64,000 nt of DNA from Thermogemmatispora aurantia (GTDB lineage Bacteria; Chloroflexota; Ktedonobacteria; Ktedonobacterales; Ktedonobacteraceae), in assembly GCF_008974285.1 (NCBI RefSeq), contig NZ_BKZV01000001.1:295319-359318 (forward strand). Reading direction: 5' to 3'. The stretch's first letter is position 1. Every line of letters begins with the position of its first letter. A program made the translations under genes and the position numbers. A model generated the notes under the pieces. It did no database searches. It was not told the origin of the DNA and saw only the letters and a list, made by a program, of their open reading frames with translations. Of the stretch, positions 25,687 to 33,937 are shown in pieces.

Positions 25687-27321
25687 ATGAATATCAATTC
25701 GGCCATACGCCGTCTCAACCAGATCTTCATCGTGCTCTTCCTCGGGCTGAGTCTTGGGCTTGTCTACTGGCAAGTGGCAGTCGCGCAACAGGTCACTTCG
25801 AATATTCATAATATTCGCCAGTGCATGAAAGACCATGCCCCGGTACGTGGCAAGATCTATGACCGCAACGGGGTACTGCTGGCCGAGTCCAAGCCGATTG
25901 ATCCCAACAACCCTTTTAAGGGGGTGCTTTGCGGCTACCAGCGCCATTACTATCTGGATGGCATGCCCTCGCTCGCCAACTTGATTGGCTTCTATATCAG
26001 CCCCCTCTTTAACTCGACAGGAATCGAGCACGCCTTTGACGACTACCTGAGCGGGCGGGCCGGTTTAACGGAACTGACCAACAATCTTAACCTGATCCTC
26101 CACCGCCCTCCCGTGGGTGATAATATCTACTTGACGATCGATACGCGCATTCAGAAGATTGTCGAGCGCGATTTTGACAAGTATGCGCCAAGCTACAACC
26201 CACCTGTGCCAGAACTTAAGATCGATAACGATAACGTTTTTGCCACCAACCGCGGCGCGGTGATCGTCACCGATCCTCATACGGGGGAGATTCTGGCCAT
26301 GGTGACGCGTCCGACATACGATAGCAACCGCGTGGCCGCTGGCGACCTGGCATATTATAACCAGCTCTTGCGCAATCCAGATGCGCCGCTACTAGAGCGT
26401 CCCGTCCAGGGTCAGTATGTGCCCGGTTCAGTCTACAAGGCGATGACCTTGCTGGCGGCGCTGGACACCGGCACCTACCAGTTGAATACGCCTTCGTTTG
26501 ACTACCAGCATGCAGTCGGACCAGTGACGATCGGTGGCGAGGTCTTCGCTCCCCAGCTGAGCAATATCTACCACGTCAGCTATGCACGCACGTTCCCGGT
26601 GAGCATGAATATGGGCTTCTCTCACTCGGATAACGTGATGTTCGCCGTTATCGGCTCTAAGCTGGGGGCAGATACCTGGCTGGAATACAATAAACGCTTC
26701 TACGTAGGCCAGGATATCCCCTTCGACTTACCTGTTGCCCGGAGTTCGGTTCTTCCACCTAACGGGCAACTGCCCCCAAACTTGCTGGCAGAGAACTCCT
26801 TTGGTCAGGGCGTGGATCTCGTGACGCCGATGCTCATTTCATTGATCGATGACGCAATCGCCAACAATGGTGTGCTGATGCGCCCGATGCTGGTCTCACG
26901 TATTCAGGCACCAGATGGCACTATCATCAAGTCGATGTCTCCTCAGACGCTGAGTACGCCGGTTTCAGAGCAGACAGCCGCCTCCGCCCGTGAAGCAATG
27001 TACGGCGTGGTGCGCTGCGGCTCGGGATCGGTGATTCCCGAACTCTATAACTCTCCCTGGAATATTATTGCGAAGACCGGCACCGGCCAGGTGGGTGGCG
27101 GCAAGGCCGCCCATGGCTGGCTGATGACCCAGGCTCCTTACCAGGACCCGCGCTTGACTATTGTAAGCATGCGCGAGAATGCTGGCGAGGGTGCCAACGT
27201 CAATGGTCCAGCAGTGGCAGCGATGTATAACGACATTTACACCAGCGTGCTGAAACTGCAGCAACCGGCTCCCGCCGACCCCTCGGTGCCGTACTGCGCA
27301 CAACACGGCCTGTGGACCTAG
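25687..27321 (+). CDS. Penicillin-binding transpeptidase (PBP/FtsI-like)
   Basis: 544 aa. One N-terminal membrane anchor (LNQIFIVLFLGLSLGLVYWQVAV, ~10-32) precedes a short PBP dimerisation segment (APVRGKIYDRNGVLLAES) and a transpeptidase domain. Active-site motifs: SxxK in VPGSVYKAMT, SxN in SHSDN and KTG in IAKTGTGQVGGG. It would crosslink peptidoglycan outside the membrane, like class B PBPs of the FtsI/PBP2 group. Its dimerisation domain is shorter than in E. coli PBP3. AAGGA precedes the ATG. It sits between mftB and mftA but has its own promoter and a strong terminator, so its place there looks like insertion rather than shared function. Confidence 0.9.
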   Translation: MNINSAIRRLNQIFIVLFLGLSLGLVYWQVAVAQQVTSNIHNIRQCMKDHAPVRGKIYDRNGVLLAESKPIDPNNPFKGVLCGYQRHYYLDGMPSLANLIGFYISPLFNSTGIEHAFDDYLSGRAGLTELTNNLNLILHRPPVGDNIYLTIDTRIQKIVERDFDKYAPSYNPPVPELKIDNDNVFATNRGAVIVTDPHTGEILAMVTRPTYDSNRVAAGDLAYYNQLLRNPDAPLLERPVQGQYVPGSVYKAMTLLAALDTGTYQLNTPSFDYQHAVGPVTIGGEVFAPQLSNIYHVSYARTFPVSMNMGFSHSDNVMFAVIGSKLGADTWLEYNKRFYVGQDIPFDLPVARSSVLPPNGQLPPNLLAENSFGQGVDLVTPMLISLIDDAIANNGVLMRPMLVSRIQAPDGTIIKSMSPQTLSTPVSEQTAASAREAMYGVVRCGSGSVIPELYNSPWNIIAKTGTGQVGGGKAAHGWLMTQAPYQDPRLTIVSMRENAGEGANVNGPAVAAMYNDIYTSVLKLQQPAPADPSVPYCAQHGLWT

Positions 27322-27346
27322 TCATGGCTTAGATCTTGTCGGCTTT

Positions 27347-27396
27347 AGGCTCCACGCCTGGTAGGATGCCGATGCTCCTGACCAGGCGTGGAGCCT
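27347..27396 (+). terminator. Rho-independent terminator of the PBP gene
   Basis: AGGCTCCACGCCTGGT (27347-27362) pairs perfectly with ACCAGGCGTGGAGCCT (27381-27396), 16 bp with an 18-nt loop, followed by CTTTCTTTAT. It isolates mftA from the PBP transcript. Confidence 0.85.
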
Positions 27397-27457
27397 CTTT
27401 CTTTATCGACCGAGGGGTCTCTTCGGGCAGATCCCTCCTGCGTTTGCTTGCCTGGCC

Positions 27458-27486
27458 TTGTCAGCCGCTCTCAAGGATGATATTCT
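27458..27486 (+). promoter_or_regulatory. Candidate promoter for mftA
   Basis: TTGTCA (27458-27463), 17-bp spacer, TATTCT (27481-27486). It lies between the PBP terminator and mftA, giving a leader of ~120 nt. Confidence 0.6.
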
Positions 27487-27614
27487 TGAATAAGACTGGC
27501 ATGAGCCAGTCGAGAAGAGAAAGAGAGGCCACTACCAGGTGTCTGGAGCTTTCGCTCCCCTTGCCCTGGCCGCGGCGCTTCATCAGGCTAGCCCTAGAAG
27601 GAGCAACAGCAAGC

Positions 27615-27833
27615 ATGGAGTTCCTCTTTGAGCATGATCGTCGATACTTCTCCGCAGAAGAGCAGTCTGCCTGCAGGCAGACAGAGCCAGCGCCGGCCTT
27701 TTCGCTGGAAGGCGAGCAGGCTATAGGGGCTGCGTCAGAGAGAGAGGCAGAGCTGGCCGAGGACGAGGAGGAGTTTGAAGAGGAGCTGATTATCGAGGAC
27801 TTCACGATCGATGGCATCTGCGGAGTCTACTAA
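27615..27833 (+). CDS. mftA: Mycofactocin precursor peptide MftA (long form)
   Basis: 72-aa precursor. The C-terminus reads FTIDGICGVY, matching the conserved MftA tail (IDGxCGVY); MftC acts on the final Val-Tyr. Residues ~45-62 are very acidic (ELAEDEEEFEEELIIED), as in known MftA leaders. The N-terminal ~40 residues (MEFLFEHDRRYFSAEEQ and on) are an extension; typical MftA peptides are only ~30 aa. AGAAGGAG lies 11 nt before the ATG, which supports this start; a longer in-frame reading exists upstream but has no ribosome site. It overlaps the next gene by 23 nt. The identity is firm, the function of the extension unknown. Confidence 0.93.
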   Translation: MEFLFEHDRRYFSAEEQSACRQTEPAPAFSLEGEQAIGAASEREAELAEDEEEFEEELIIEDFTIDGICGVY

Positions 27834-28677
27834 TCTAGCAGCTAGAGCGCGCTTTGCTGATCGCGTGGTCCTGATCACCGGTGCAGCGCGTGGCCAGGGT
27901 CGCGCGCATGCCCTGGCTTTCGCTCGTGAAGGAGCGCGCCTGGTAATCTGCGATACTGACCGGCAATATCGCACGGTTCCTTATTCGCTGGCCAGCCCCG
28001 AGGAGCTGGCCGCTGTGGCCAGGGAGATTGAGGCCCTGGGACGCCCAGTGATCGCCGCTCAGGTGGATGTGACCAACCTCCCGGCTATGGAGGCCCTGGC
28101 CGAACGCGCGCGCCGCGAGCTGGGACCGATCGATGTGGTGGTAGCCAATGCCGGACTCTACTCCTTCGCTTTAAGCTGGCAGATGACCGAAGAGCAGTGG
28201 GACGAGACTGTCAATGTCGATCTCAAGGGGGTCTGGATTACCTGCAAGGTGGCTATTCCTCAGATGCTGGAGCGGCGCCAGGGGAAAATTATCTGTATCG
28301 GCTCAACTGCCAGCTTTAAGGGAATGGATCACCTGGCTCACTATGTGGCCGCCAAGCATGGTGTCATCGGGCTGGTAAAGACGCTGGCACGCGAGCTGGC
28401 TCCCTACAATATCAATGTCAATGCCGTCTGCCCCACCAGTGTGGCTACCTCCATGTGCCTCAACCAGGCACTCTATGACCTCTTCGCCGGCGGCCCCGGC
28501 CCTCAAGCTACGTACGAGCACATGGTCAGCCAGATGAACCAGATGAATCTCTTTAGCGATCGTAATCTGCTGCCACCCGAGGATGTCAGCGCCGCTGTAC
28601 TCTGGTTAGCCTCCGATGAGGCACGCCACTTAACGGGCTGCGCCCTGCCCGTTGATGCCGGCTATCTGACTCGCTAG
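27811..28677 (+). CDS. Mycofactocin-coupled SDR family oxidoreductase
   Basis: 288-aa classical short-chain dehydrogenase. VVLITGAARGQGRAHALAFA is the nicotinamide-binding loop, VVANAG the stabilising strand, and STASFKGMDHLAHYVAAKHG holds the catalytic Ser, Tyr and Lys. The insertion after the second strand (CDTDRQYRTVPYSLASPEEL) is characteristic of the mycofactocin-dependent subfamily, where the tightly held NAD is reoxidised by mycofactocin. Its ATG is inside mftA, overlapping by 23 nt, with GAGGA upstream. It ends VDAGYLTR. The alcohol substrate is unknown. Confidence 0.92.
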   Translation: MASAESTNLAARARFADRVVLITGAARGQGRAHALAFAREGARLVICDTDRQYRTVPYSLASPEELAAVAREIEALGRPVIAAQVDVTNLPAMEALAERARRELGPIDVVVANAGLYSFALSWQMTEEQWDETVNVDLKGVWITCKVAIPQMLERRQGKIICIGSTASFKGMDHLAHYVAAKHGVIGLVKTLARELAPYNINVNAVCPTSVATSMCLNQALYDLFAGGPGPQATYEHMVSQMNQMNLFSDRNLLPPEDVSAAVLWLASDEARHLTGCALPVDAGYLTR

Positions 28678-28832
28678 CCGCGCGCCCACCATTCTTCTTC
28701 TCTTGTCCTTCCCCCACTATTGCCTTTGGCCCCTCTCTAAAGCGCTTTGCCTCTTTTCAGAGAGCGGCCCGGCAGAGAGATGTGTAATCACTCTGGCTCT
28801 CCCCTTACCGAATATACTGCTTGCTTAGCATA

Positions 28833-28861
28833 TTGACAGATAGAGAATTGTATACTATCAT
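28833..28861 (+). promoter_or_regulatory. Consensus -35 promoter before the tandem repeat
   Basis: TTGACA (28833-28838), 17-bp spacer, TATCAT (28856-28861). Transcription would start just before the 78-bp repeats and run into the gene at 29047. Confidence 0.6.
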
Positions 28862-28874
28862 AGCAGCGTAATCA

Positions 28875-29030
28875 GCGGTCATAATTTCAGTATGCTAGAA
28901 CCGATCGTTTTCCAGCATGGTAGGAACAGGCTCATTTCAGGTGTTATGCTGGGCGGTCATAATTTCAGTATGCTAGAACCGATCGTTTTCCAGCATGGTA
29001 GGAACAGGCTCATTTCAGGTGTTATGCTGG
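28875..29030 (+). repeat. Perfect 78-bp tandem duplication in the leader of the 29047 gene
   Basis: Copy 1 spans 28875-28952 and copy 2 spans 28953-29030; I find no mismatch. Each copy contains CCAGCAT and ATGCTGG as a 7-bp inverted pair (28912-28918 with 28946-28952; 28990-28996 with 29024-29030). Copy 2 ends 16 bp before the start codon. Confidence 0.95.
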
Positions 29031-29046
29031 CAGGAAAGGAATTTCT

Positions 29047-29505
29047 ATGAAGCTCGCAGAGGCGCTCGTGTTGCGCGCCGACATGAAAAAGCAGCTCAAC
29101 CAACTGCGTAATCGCCTCAAGAGGAGCGCAATCGTTCAGGAAGGGGATCAACCGCCCGAGAAGCCCGAGGCGCTGCTGCACGAGGTCGAGGAGATTCTTC
29201 AGCAGTACCGCCAGCTCATGGTTCGCATCAACCGTACCAACCTGGAAAGCAGGTTACCGGATGGCCGGACCTTGACCGAGGCAATGGCCGAGCGGGATGT
29301 GCTTGATCTGCAACATAGCATCCTCAGCGATCTGGCAGCCACAGCCTCCGAGCGCTTTGATCGCTATGGGCGGGCAGAGATCCGTCGGCTGCCAACGGTA
29401 GACACCGCAGCCATTTACCGCCAGCTTGACCGCATCGCCCGCCAGCGCCGCGAGCTGGATACGGCAATCCAGGCGACAAACTGGGCTGTCGATCTGCTGG
29501 AATGA
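29047..29505 (+). CDS. DIP1984-family protein
   Basis: 152-aa helical protein matching the DIP1984 family, sometimes called septicolysin-like, of unknown role. It opens MKLAEALVLRADMKKQLNQLRNRL, has an acidic middle helix, then INRTNLESRLPDGRTLTEAMAERDVLDLQHSIL, and ends with a basic helix (QLDRIARQRRELDTAIQATNW). Coiled-coil character is strong. AGGAAAGGA precedes the ATG. The duplicated leader is its most unusual feature. No link to neighbouring genes is evident. Confidence 0.85.
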   Translation: MKLAEALVLRADMKKQLNQLRNRLKRSAIVQEGDQPPEKPEALLHEVEEILQQYRQLMVRINRTNLESRLPDGRTLTEAMAERDVLDLQHSILSDLAATASERFDRYGRAEIRRLPTVDTAAIYRQLDRIARQRRELDTAIQATNWAVDLLE

Positions 29506-29512
29506 GCGAGAG

Positions 29513-29542
29513 CGCTCCGTCGGTCCGTTTCCTGACGGAGCG
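29513..29542 (+). terminator. Hairpin after the DIP1984-family gene
   Basis: CGCTCCGTC (29513-29521) pairs with GACGGAGCG (29534-29542), 12-nt loop, 8 nt after the stop codon. There is no T-tract. The rest of the 371-bp gap to 29876 shows no gene. Confidence 0.55.
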
Positions 29543-29876
29543 GAGGGAACAGGGTACCTCTCTCACTGGCAGAGAGAGACCCAGCAGGAAAGGCAGAGCC
29601 TTGGGCACGGCCCGCAGGATATATAGCTTTCTTAGCTGGTAGCGAGCGAATCTTCGGCAGCGAACACGAAGGCGGCAACGGCCTGAAGCGTTGCAAGCAG
29701 CTCGTCACTGCTAGCCCCTAGGCAGGCTTTTGGGTACTGTTACGCCCGGACTGCGCACAAGGGTACCGCGAACAGCACAGCGTGCACTACCACGTGTTGG
29801 GCCGAAGTCCGCTGGCGAGGGTGGGTCAGGGGACCCCTGCGGGCCGCGCCAGCTCTCTCAACCCGGCCAGGAGCGC

Positions 29877-30845
29877 TTAGGGAAGCCAGCCCGGTAGCTC
29901 GTCAGGCTGACGCTTTCCTTCAGGCATGAGCAGTAAAAGATGATTCCAGGGATCGCGGACAGCGATCGTCTCCTTGTGAGATACAAAGGGCCAGCGCGCC
30001 TGCTCTAGACGCTCGGAGATACGTTCGACGTCCTGCTGGGCCGGCAGTTCAATGGAGAAGAGACGCAAGCCCAGGCTACCTTCAGGCGGTGGGGGCGCTC
30101 CATGACTCTCCCAGGTATTCAGGCCAAGGTGATGATGATAGCCGCCAGCCGAGACGAAGAGCGCCCCAGGCATGCGCGCGGTAATCGCAAAGCCGAGTAG
30201 TTGATGATAAAAGTGCTCCGCCTGGCGCAGGTCAGCCACTCGCAGATGCACATGACCAATGGTGGTGCCAGCCGGCAGTCCTCTCCAGGGCTGCCTCTCT
30301 AACTCTGCTCGCCCTTCAGTAAGCATGGCCCTCACATCAATGGGATCAGTGGCCATCGCCACCTGCCCGCTCTGCCAACGCCAGGTTTCGCGAGGACGAT
30401 CACGATAGATTTCGATGCCGTTGCCTTCAGGATCGGAGAGATAGAGCGCCTCACTGACAAGGTGGTCCGCATAGCCCCCCAGGGGGTAACGACTGGCCGC
30501 TAGCTGAGCCAGCGAGCGCGCTAAGGCTGGTCGCGAGGGGACCAGAATAGCGAAGTGGTAGAGGCCAGTGCTCCAGGACGGCGGTCGCGGGGCCTCAGCC
30601 TGCTCAATCAAGAGCAGCAGCGGCTGCTTCTTCATGGTCGGCTCTTCTGTCTGACCCGCCATATCAGCCGCTCCTAGCCAGATCTGCTGCTCACTTCGGT
30701 CAATCAGTTGAAAACCAAGGACCTCTTCGTAGAAACGCCGTTCCCGCTCCAGATCGGCTACCGTCAGGGCAACTAGGCCGATGTGCGTGCTGGCGGGCAG
30801 CATATCTGCTGCATTGATAGGGGTGTTCTCTTGCTGCTCTTTCAT
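29877..30845 (-). CDS. VOC-family protein with two glyoxalase-like modules
   Basis: 322 aa, two tandem vicinal-oxygen-chelate domains, the architecture of extradiol ring-cleavage dioxygenases. First module (~20-150): IGLVALTVADLERERRFYEEVLGFQLIDR and YLSDPEGNGIEIYRDR. Second (~185-310): TIGHVHLRVADLRQAEHFYHQLLGFAIT and YHHHLGLNTW. Candidate metal ligands are the His in GHVHLRV and YHHHLG and the Glu in NGIEIY. The fold is clear; catechol dioxygenase activity is only probable. The start is constrained by an in-frame TAG five codons upstream of the ATG; the nearest strong Shine-Dalgarno lies beyond a hairpin (annotated). Confidence 0.85.
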   Translation of the reverse strand: MKEQQENTPINAADMLPASTHIGLVALTVADLERERRFYEEVLGFQLIDRSEQQIWLGAADMAGQTEEPTMKKQPLLLLIEQAEAPRPPSWSTGLYHFAILVPSRPALARSLAQLAASRYPLGGYADHLVSEALYLSDPEGNGIEIYRDRPRETWRWQSGQVAMATDPIDVRAMLTEGRAELERQPWRGLPAGTTIGHVHLRVADLRQAEHFYHQLLGFAITARMPGALFVSAGGYHHHLGLNTWESHGAPPPPEGSLGLRLFSIELPAQQDVERISERLEQARWPFVSHKETIAVRDPWNHLLLLMPEGKRQPDELPGWLP

Positions 30846-30887
30846 CGCTGCTGCACGGCCCTAAGCTGCTGCGCCGTGCCCTCCTTT
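30846..30887 (-). promoter_or_regulatory. Hairpin spacer between Shine-Dalgarno and VOC start
   Basis: Read leftward: AAAGGAGG (30887-30880), then a 7-bp stem GCACGGC/GCCGTGC (30879-30873 with 30859-30853), then AGCAGCG and the ATG at 30845. If the stem folds, the Shine-Dalgarno is brought to about 7 nt from the start; unfolded, they are 34 nt apart. Confidence 0.5.
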
Positions 30888-31274
30888 CCTTGCTGACCAA
30901 CTACACTACTACACCCGCTGTTACACAGGGGCCATCATCAGCATGTAGAAAGGGTCCTTCCCCACGCTCTCCCTCATGGCCGCTCTTCTCTTCTCTCCTT
31001 ACTTACAAAAAGTAAGAGAGGAACATGATAGTATACAACATGGCAAGGCTGGGCGCAAGGCTAGCAGACCGAGTTTATCACGGGGTTTATCGCCGGGTTT
31101 GTTGTGAGTAGACAAAGAGCGGCCATTTTATTGCACCAGAGCGACATTGTAGAACAAGCATCCTTTCCAGTATACTTATGGATGATCGTATTTGTCGCTG
31201 ACTTGGGCAGCCAGTCCGGGCGCCGCGTCGGCCCGGGGCTCTCAGCGTTCGCAAGAGAAGAGAGGACTTCAACG
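30888..31274. other. Divergent intergenic region before the alcohol dehydrogenase
   Basis: Contains an inverted repeat CTTACTT-acaaa-AAGTAAG (30998-31016), typical of a repressor operator, two close GTTTATC repeats near 31074-31090 and a promoter at 31147-31176. No gene is seen. Confidence 0.5.
31147..31176 (+). promoter_or_regulatory. Candidate promoter for the alcohol dehydrogenase
   Basis: TTGTAG (31147-31152), 18-bp spacer, TATACT (31171-31176), about 100 bp before the start codon. Confidence 0.5.
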
Positions 31275-32381
31275 ATGAAAACCAGAACCGCCGTCATCTA
31301 CGAACCTGGTACCCCCATCCGCGTTGAAGAGATCGAACTTGACCCGCCCAAAGAGCAGGAAGTGCTCGTACGCATGGTAGCCGCTGGCGTCTGCCATTCC
31401 GATTACCACGTGGTCAAAGGGGACCTGCCAGCCTACTTACCAATGGCTCTCGGACATGAAGGGGCTGGCATCGTCGAGCAGGTCGGTCCTGGCGTCAGCG
31501 ACCTGAAGCCGGGCGACCACGTTCTCATGAGCTTCATTCCCGCCTGCGGCAGCTGTCCCTCCTGTGTTTCCGGGCACAGCAACCTCTGCGACAAGGGGGC
31601 AGGCACGCTGAGCGGTCCTTTGCTGGACGGCACCTTTCGCATGCATGGCGAAAAAGGCGATATTGGCCAGTTCTGCTACATCGGCAGTTTCAGCGAATAC
31701 ACCGTTGTGCCCGTTATGTCGGTGGTCAAGATCGCCGATTACTATCCCCTGAGCCGGGCCGTGCTTGTGAGCTGCGGCGTCCCCACTGGCGTCGGCTCCG
31801 TCATCCATCGAGCCCGCGTCACCCCCGGCAGCACCGTTATGGTCATCGGCTGCGGCGGCATCGGCATGAACATCGTGCAGGGAGCGGCCATCGCCGGGGC
31901 ACGCATGATCATCGCGGTCGATATCCACGATTTCAAGCTGGAGAAGGCCAAAGAGTTCGGCGCCACCCACACTATCAATTCCAGCCAGGAAGACCCCGTC
32001 AATAAGGCCCTGGAATTGACCTGGGGCGTCGGCGTCGACTATGCCTTCGAAGCGATCGCCACACCGGAGACCATTGCCCAGGCCTTCAATGCTACCGCCA
32101 AGAATGGGACCGTGGTAGTGGCTGGCCTCTCGCCTTTTCTGGCCCAAGCCATTCCTATCTCGCCGCTCAATCTAGTCCTCTACCAGAAGACCCTCATGGG
32201 TACCCTCTTCGGCGATTCGCAGCCGCGCAACGACATTCCTATGCTGCTGCGCATGTACGAGAGCGGCAAGATCAAGCTCGATGAACTGGTGACGCGAACC
32301 TACAAGCTGGACCAGATCAATGAAGCCTACGACGATCTGCTCGCCGGGCGGAACATTCGAGGCGTGATTGAGTTCAGCTAG
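31275..32381 (+). CDS. NDMA-dependent-type zinc alcohol dehydrogenase
   Basis: 368-aa medium-chain dehydrogenase. Catalytic zinc ligands are C40 (GVCHSD) and H61/E62 (GHEGAG); structural zinc Cys are 91, 94, 97 and 105 (CGSCPSCVSGHSNLC). The nucleotide fold begins VMVIGCGGIGMN. The sequence matches the mycofactocin-associated, NDMA-dependent alcohol dehydrogenase group, in which NAD(H) stays bound and mycofactocin accepts electrons. ATG at 31275 is chosen over an upstream in-frame start because the family begins MKTRTAV and AGAGGA lies 8 nt upstream. It lies 2.6 kb from the mycofactocin SDR and starts the catabolic gene group. Confidence 0.93.
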   Translation: MKTRTAVIYEPGTPIRVEEIELDPPKEQEVLVRMVAAGVCHSDYHVVKGDLPAYLPMALGHEGAGIVEQVGPGVSDLKPGDHVLMSFIPACGSCPSCVSGHSNLCDKGAGTLSGPLLDGTFRMHGEKGDIGQFCYIGSFSEYTVVPVMSVVKIADYYPLSRAVLVSCGVPTGVGSVIHRARVTPGSTVMVIGCGGIGMNIVQGAAIAGARMIIAVDIHDFKLEKAKEFGATHTINSSQEDPVNKALELTWGVGVDYAFEAIATPETIAQAFNATAKNGTVVVAGLSPFLAQAIPISPLNLVLYQKTLMGTLFGDSQPRNDIPMLLRMYESGKIKLDELVTRTYKLDQINEAYDDLLAGRNIRGVIEFS

Positions 32382-32770
32382 TCTGCCTTTACTTGCGGCT
32401 TCCTGACCCAGCTGACCCGCCTGCTGGCAGAAGTTTACCTGGAGGACAAAACTGGCTCTGTATCCTTCTCCTTAACGCCGAGGAGGATGCAGAGCCACGC
32501 CATGCTGAATTAGCTATCCCCTTCCTTTGCAGCAAGAGAGAGCCAACACTTGCGTACGGCTCCTCGCCTGCCACGCTCTGTCAGGTAGCTAACTACCCCG
32601 GACAGGGTTCAGTCTGTTGTTAGCTGGCTACTAGTAAAAATTCGCACCAATCACGTACAATAACTCCAGTGGAGGCGTGATTGTCTGTCCCGACTGCCGC
32701 CGTCAGAGACGACTGCCCCGCGAGCGGGCAGCGGGCGAGAGACGAGGCAGCAAGCAAAGGAGCAAGGACC
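32382..32770. other. Gap between alcohol dehydrogenase and thiolase
   Basis: 389 bp without a gene. A hairpin at 32453-32497 is the main feature; TACAAT at 32656-32661 is a possible -10 without a matching -35. Confidence 0.45.
32453..32497 (+). terminator. Hairpin after the alcohol dehydrogenase
   Basis: TGGCTCTG (32453-32460) pairs with CAGAGCCA (32490-32497) and an inner CTCC/GGAG plus ATC/GAT extends the stem. No T-tract follows. Confidence 0.5.
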
Positions 32771-33934
32771 ATGAAGCACCAGGAAGCTGTCATTGTTGCA
32801 GCGGTTCGCACACCCATTGGCATCGGCAAGCCTGACAGAGGGAAGCTCACCGGCATCCGCCCCGACGAGCTGGCCGCTATGACTCTGGCCGAAGTTGTGC
32901 GCCGGGCCGGCATCGAGAAAGGGCTTGTCGAGGACGTGATCATGGGCTGCGTGACCCAGATCGGTGAGCAAGGCCTCAATATAGGGCGAGTCGCCCCCCT
33001 CATCGCCGACTTTCCCGTCGAGACCTGCGGTGTCAGTGTGAATCGCATGTGCGGTTCCAGCGAGCAGGCTATTCACTTTGCCGCCCAGGCCATTATCTCC
33101 GGCACTATCGACGTCGCCATTGCCGCCGGCGTTGAGAGCATGAGCCGCGTTCCAATGGGTTCGGACAAGGCCGGCGCCAGCTTTAGCGAGAAGCTCATCG
33201 CGCGCTACCCGTTGGTACCCCAGGGCATTTCTGCCGAGCTGGTAGCAGAGAAGTGGCACATCACACGCGAAGAGGCCGACGCCTTCTCGTTAGAGAGCCA
33301 CCGCCGTGCAGCCGCTGCCACGGCAGAAGGACGCTTTAAGCCGGAGATTATGCCGATCGAGGTGACCCTGCCCGACGGCAGCCGCGAAGTCATGATCAGC
33401 GACCAGGGTATTCGCCCCAATACTTCGCTAGAGCAACTCGCTGCCCTTAAGACCGTCTTTAAGCCCGATGGGATCATTACCGCGGGTAACTCCAGCCAGA
33501 TCAGCGATGGCGCTGCTGCTGTTCTCTTGATGTCCGACAGCAAGGCCCAGGAGCTGGGACTCAAACCCCTGGCGCGCATTGTGGCGATGGCGACAGCTGG
33601 CGTCGATCCTGTGCTGATGCTCAGCGGCCCCATCCCCGCCACCCGGAAGGTCCTCAAGAAGGCCGGGCTCCGTCTGGCCGATATCGATCTCGTAGAAATC
33701 AACGAGGCCTTCGCTTCTGTACCGCTGGCCTGGGCTCGCGAGCTTGATCCCGATATGAGCCGCGTCAACGTCAACGGCGGAGCCATCGCCCTGGGTCATC
33801 CCCTGGGCGCCAGCGGCGCTCGTCTGATGACAACGCTCGTCCACGAGCTGCAGCGCCGCGGCGGACGCTACGGTCTGCAGACCATGTGTATCGGTCACGG
33901 CATGGCGACAGCCACGATCATTGAAAGGATCTAG
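32771..33934 (+). CDS. Acetyl-CoA acetyltransferase (thiolase)
   Basis: 387-aa thiolase. VSVNRMCGSSEQAIHFAAQ has the acyl-accepting Cys; NGGAIALGHPLGASGARL carries the catalytic His; MCIGHGMATATI carries the second Cys. The start is set by AAAGGAGCAAGGACC before ATG 32771. It could carry out acetyl-CoA condensation or the last step of beta-oxidation. It is followed by two acyl-CoA dehydrogenases with 3 and 6 bp between genes, so the three form an operon, most likely for breakdown of an acyl or side-chain substrate. Confidence 0.94.
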   Translation: MKHQEAVIVAAVRTPIGIGKPDRGKLTGIRPDELAAMTLAEVVRRAGIEKGLVEDVIMGCVTQIGEQGLNIGRVAPLIADFPVETCGVSVNRMCGSSEQAIHFAAQAIISGTIDVAIAAGVESMSRVPMGSDKAGASFSEKLIARYPLVPQGISAELVAEKWHITREEADAFSLESHRRAAAATAEGRFKPEIMPIEVTLPDGSREVMISDQGIRPNTSLEQLAALKTVFKPDGIITAGNSSQISDGAAAVLLMSDSKAQELGLKPLARIVAMATAGVDPVLMLSGPIPATRKVLKKAGLRLADIDLVEINEAFASVPLAWARELDPDMSRVNVNGGAIALGHPLGASGARLMTTLVHELQRRGGRYGLQTMCIGHGMATATIIERI

Positions 33935-33937
33935 CCT

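Larger units (their letters stand above)
28678..29046. other. Intergenic region with promoter and duplicated leader
   Basis: 369 bp between the SDR and the DIP1984-like gene. It contains a palindrome AAAGCGCTTT (28739-28748), a promoter and two exact 78-bp copies, annotated separately. No other gene is seen. Confidence 0.6.

Noticed and set aside
25687-27321. PBP as part of the mycofactocin pathway
   Set aside because: It has its own promoter and a strong terminator and is a normal cell-wall enzyme.
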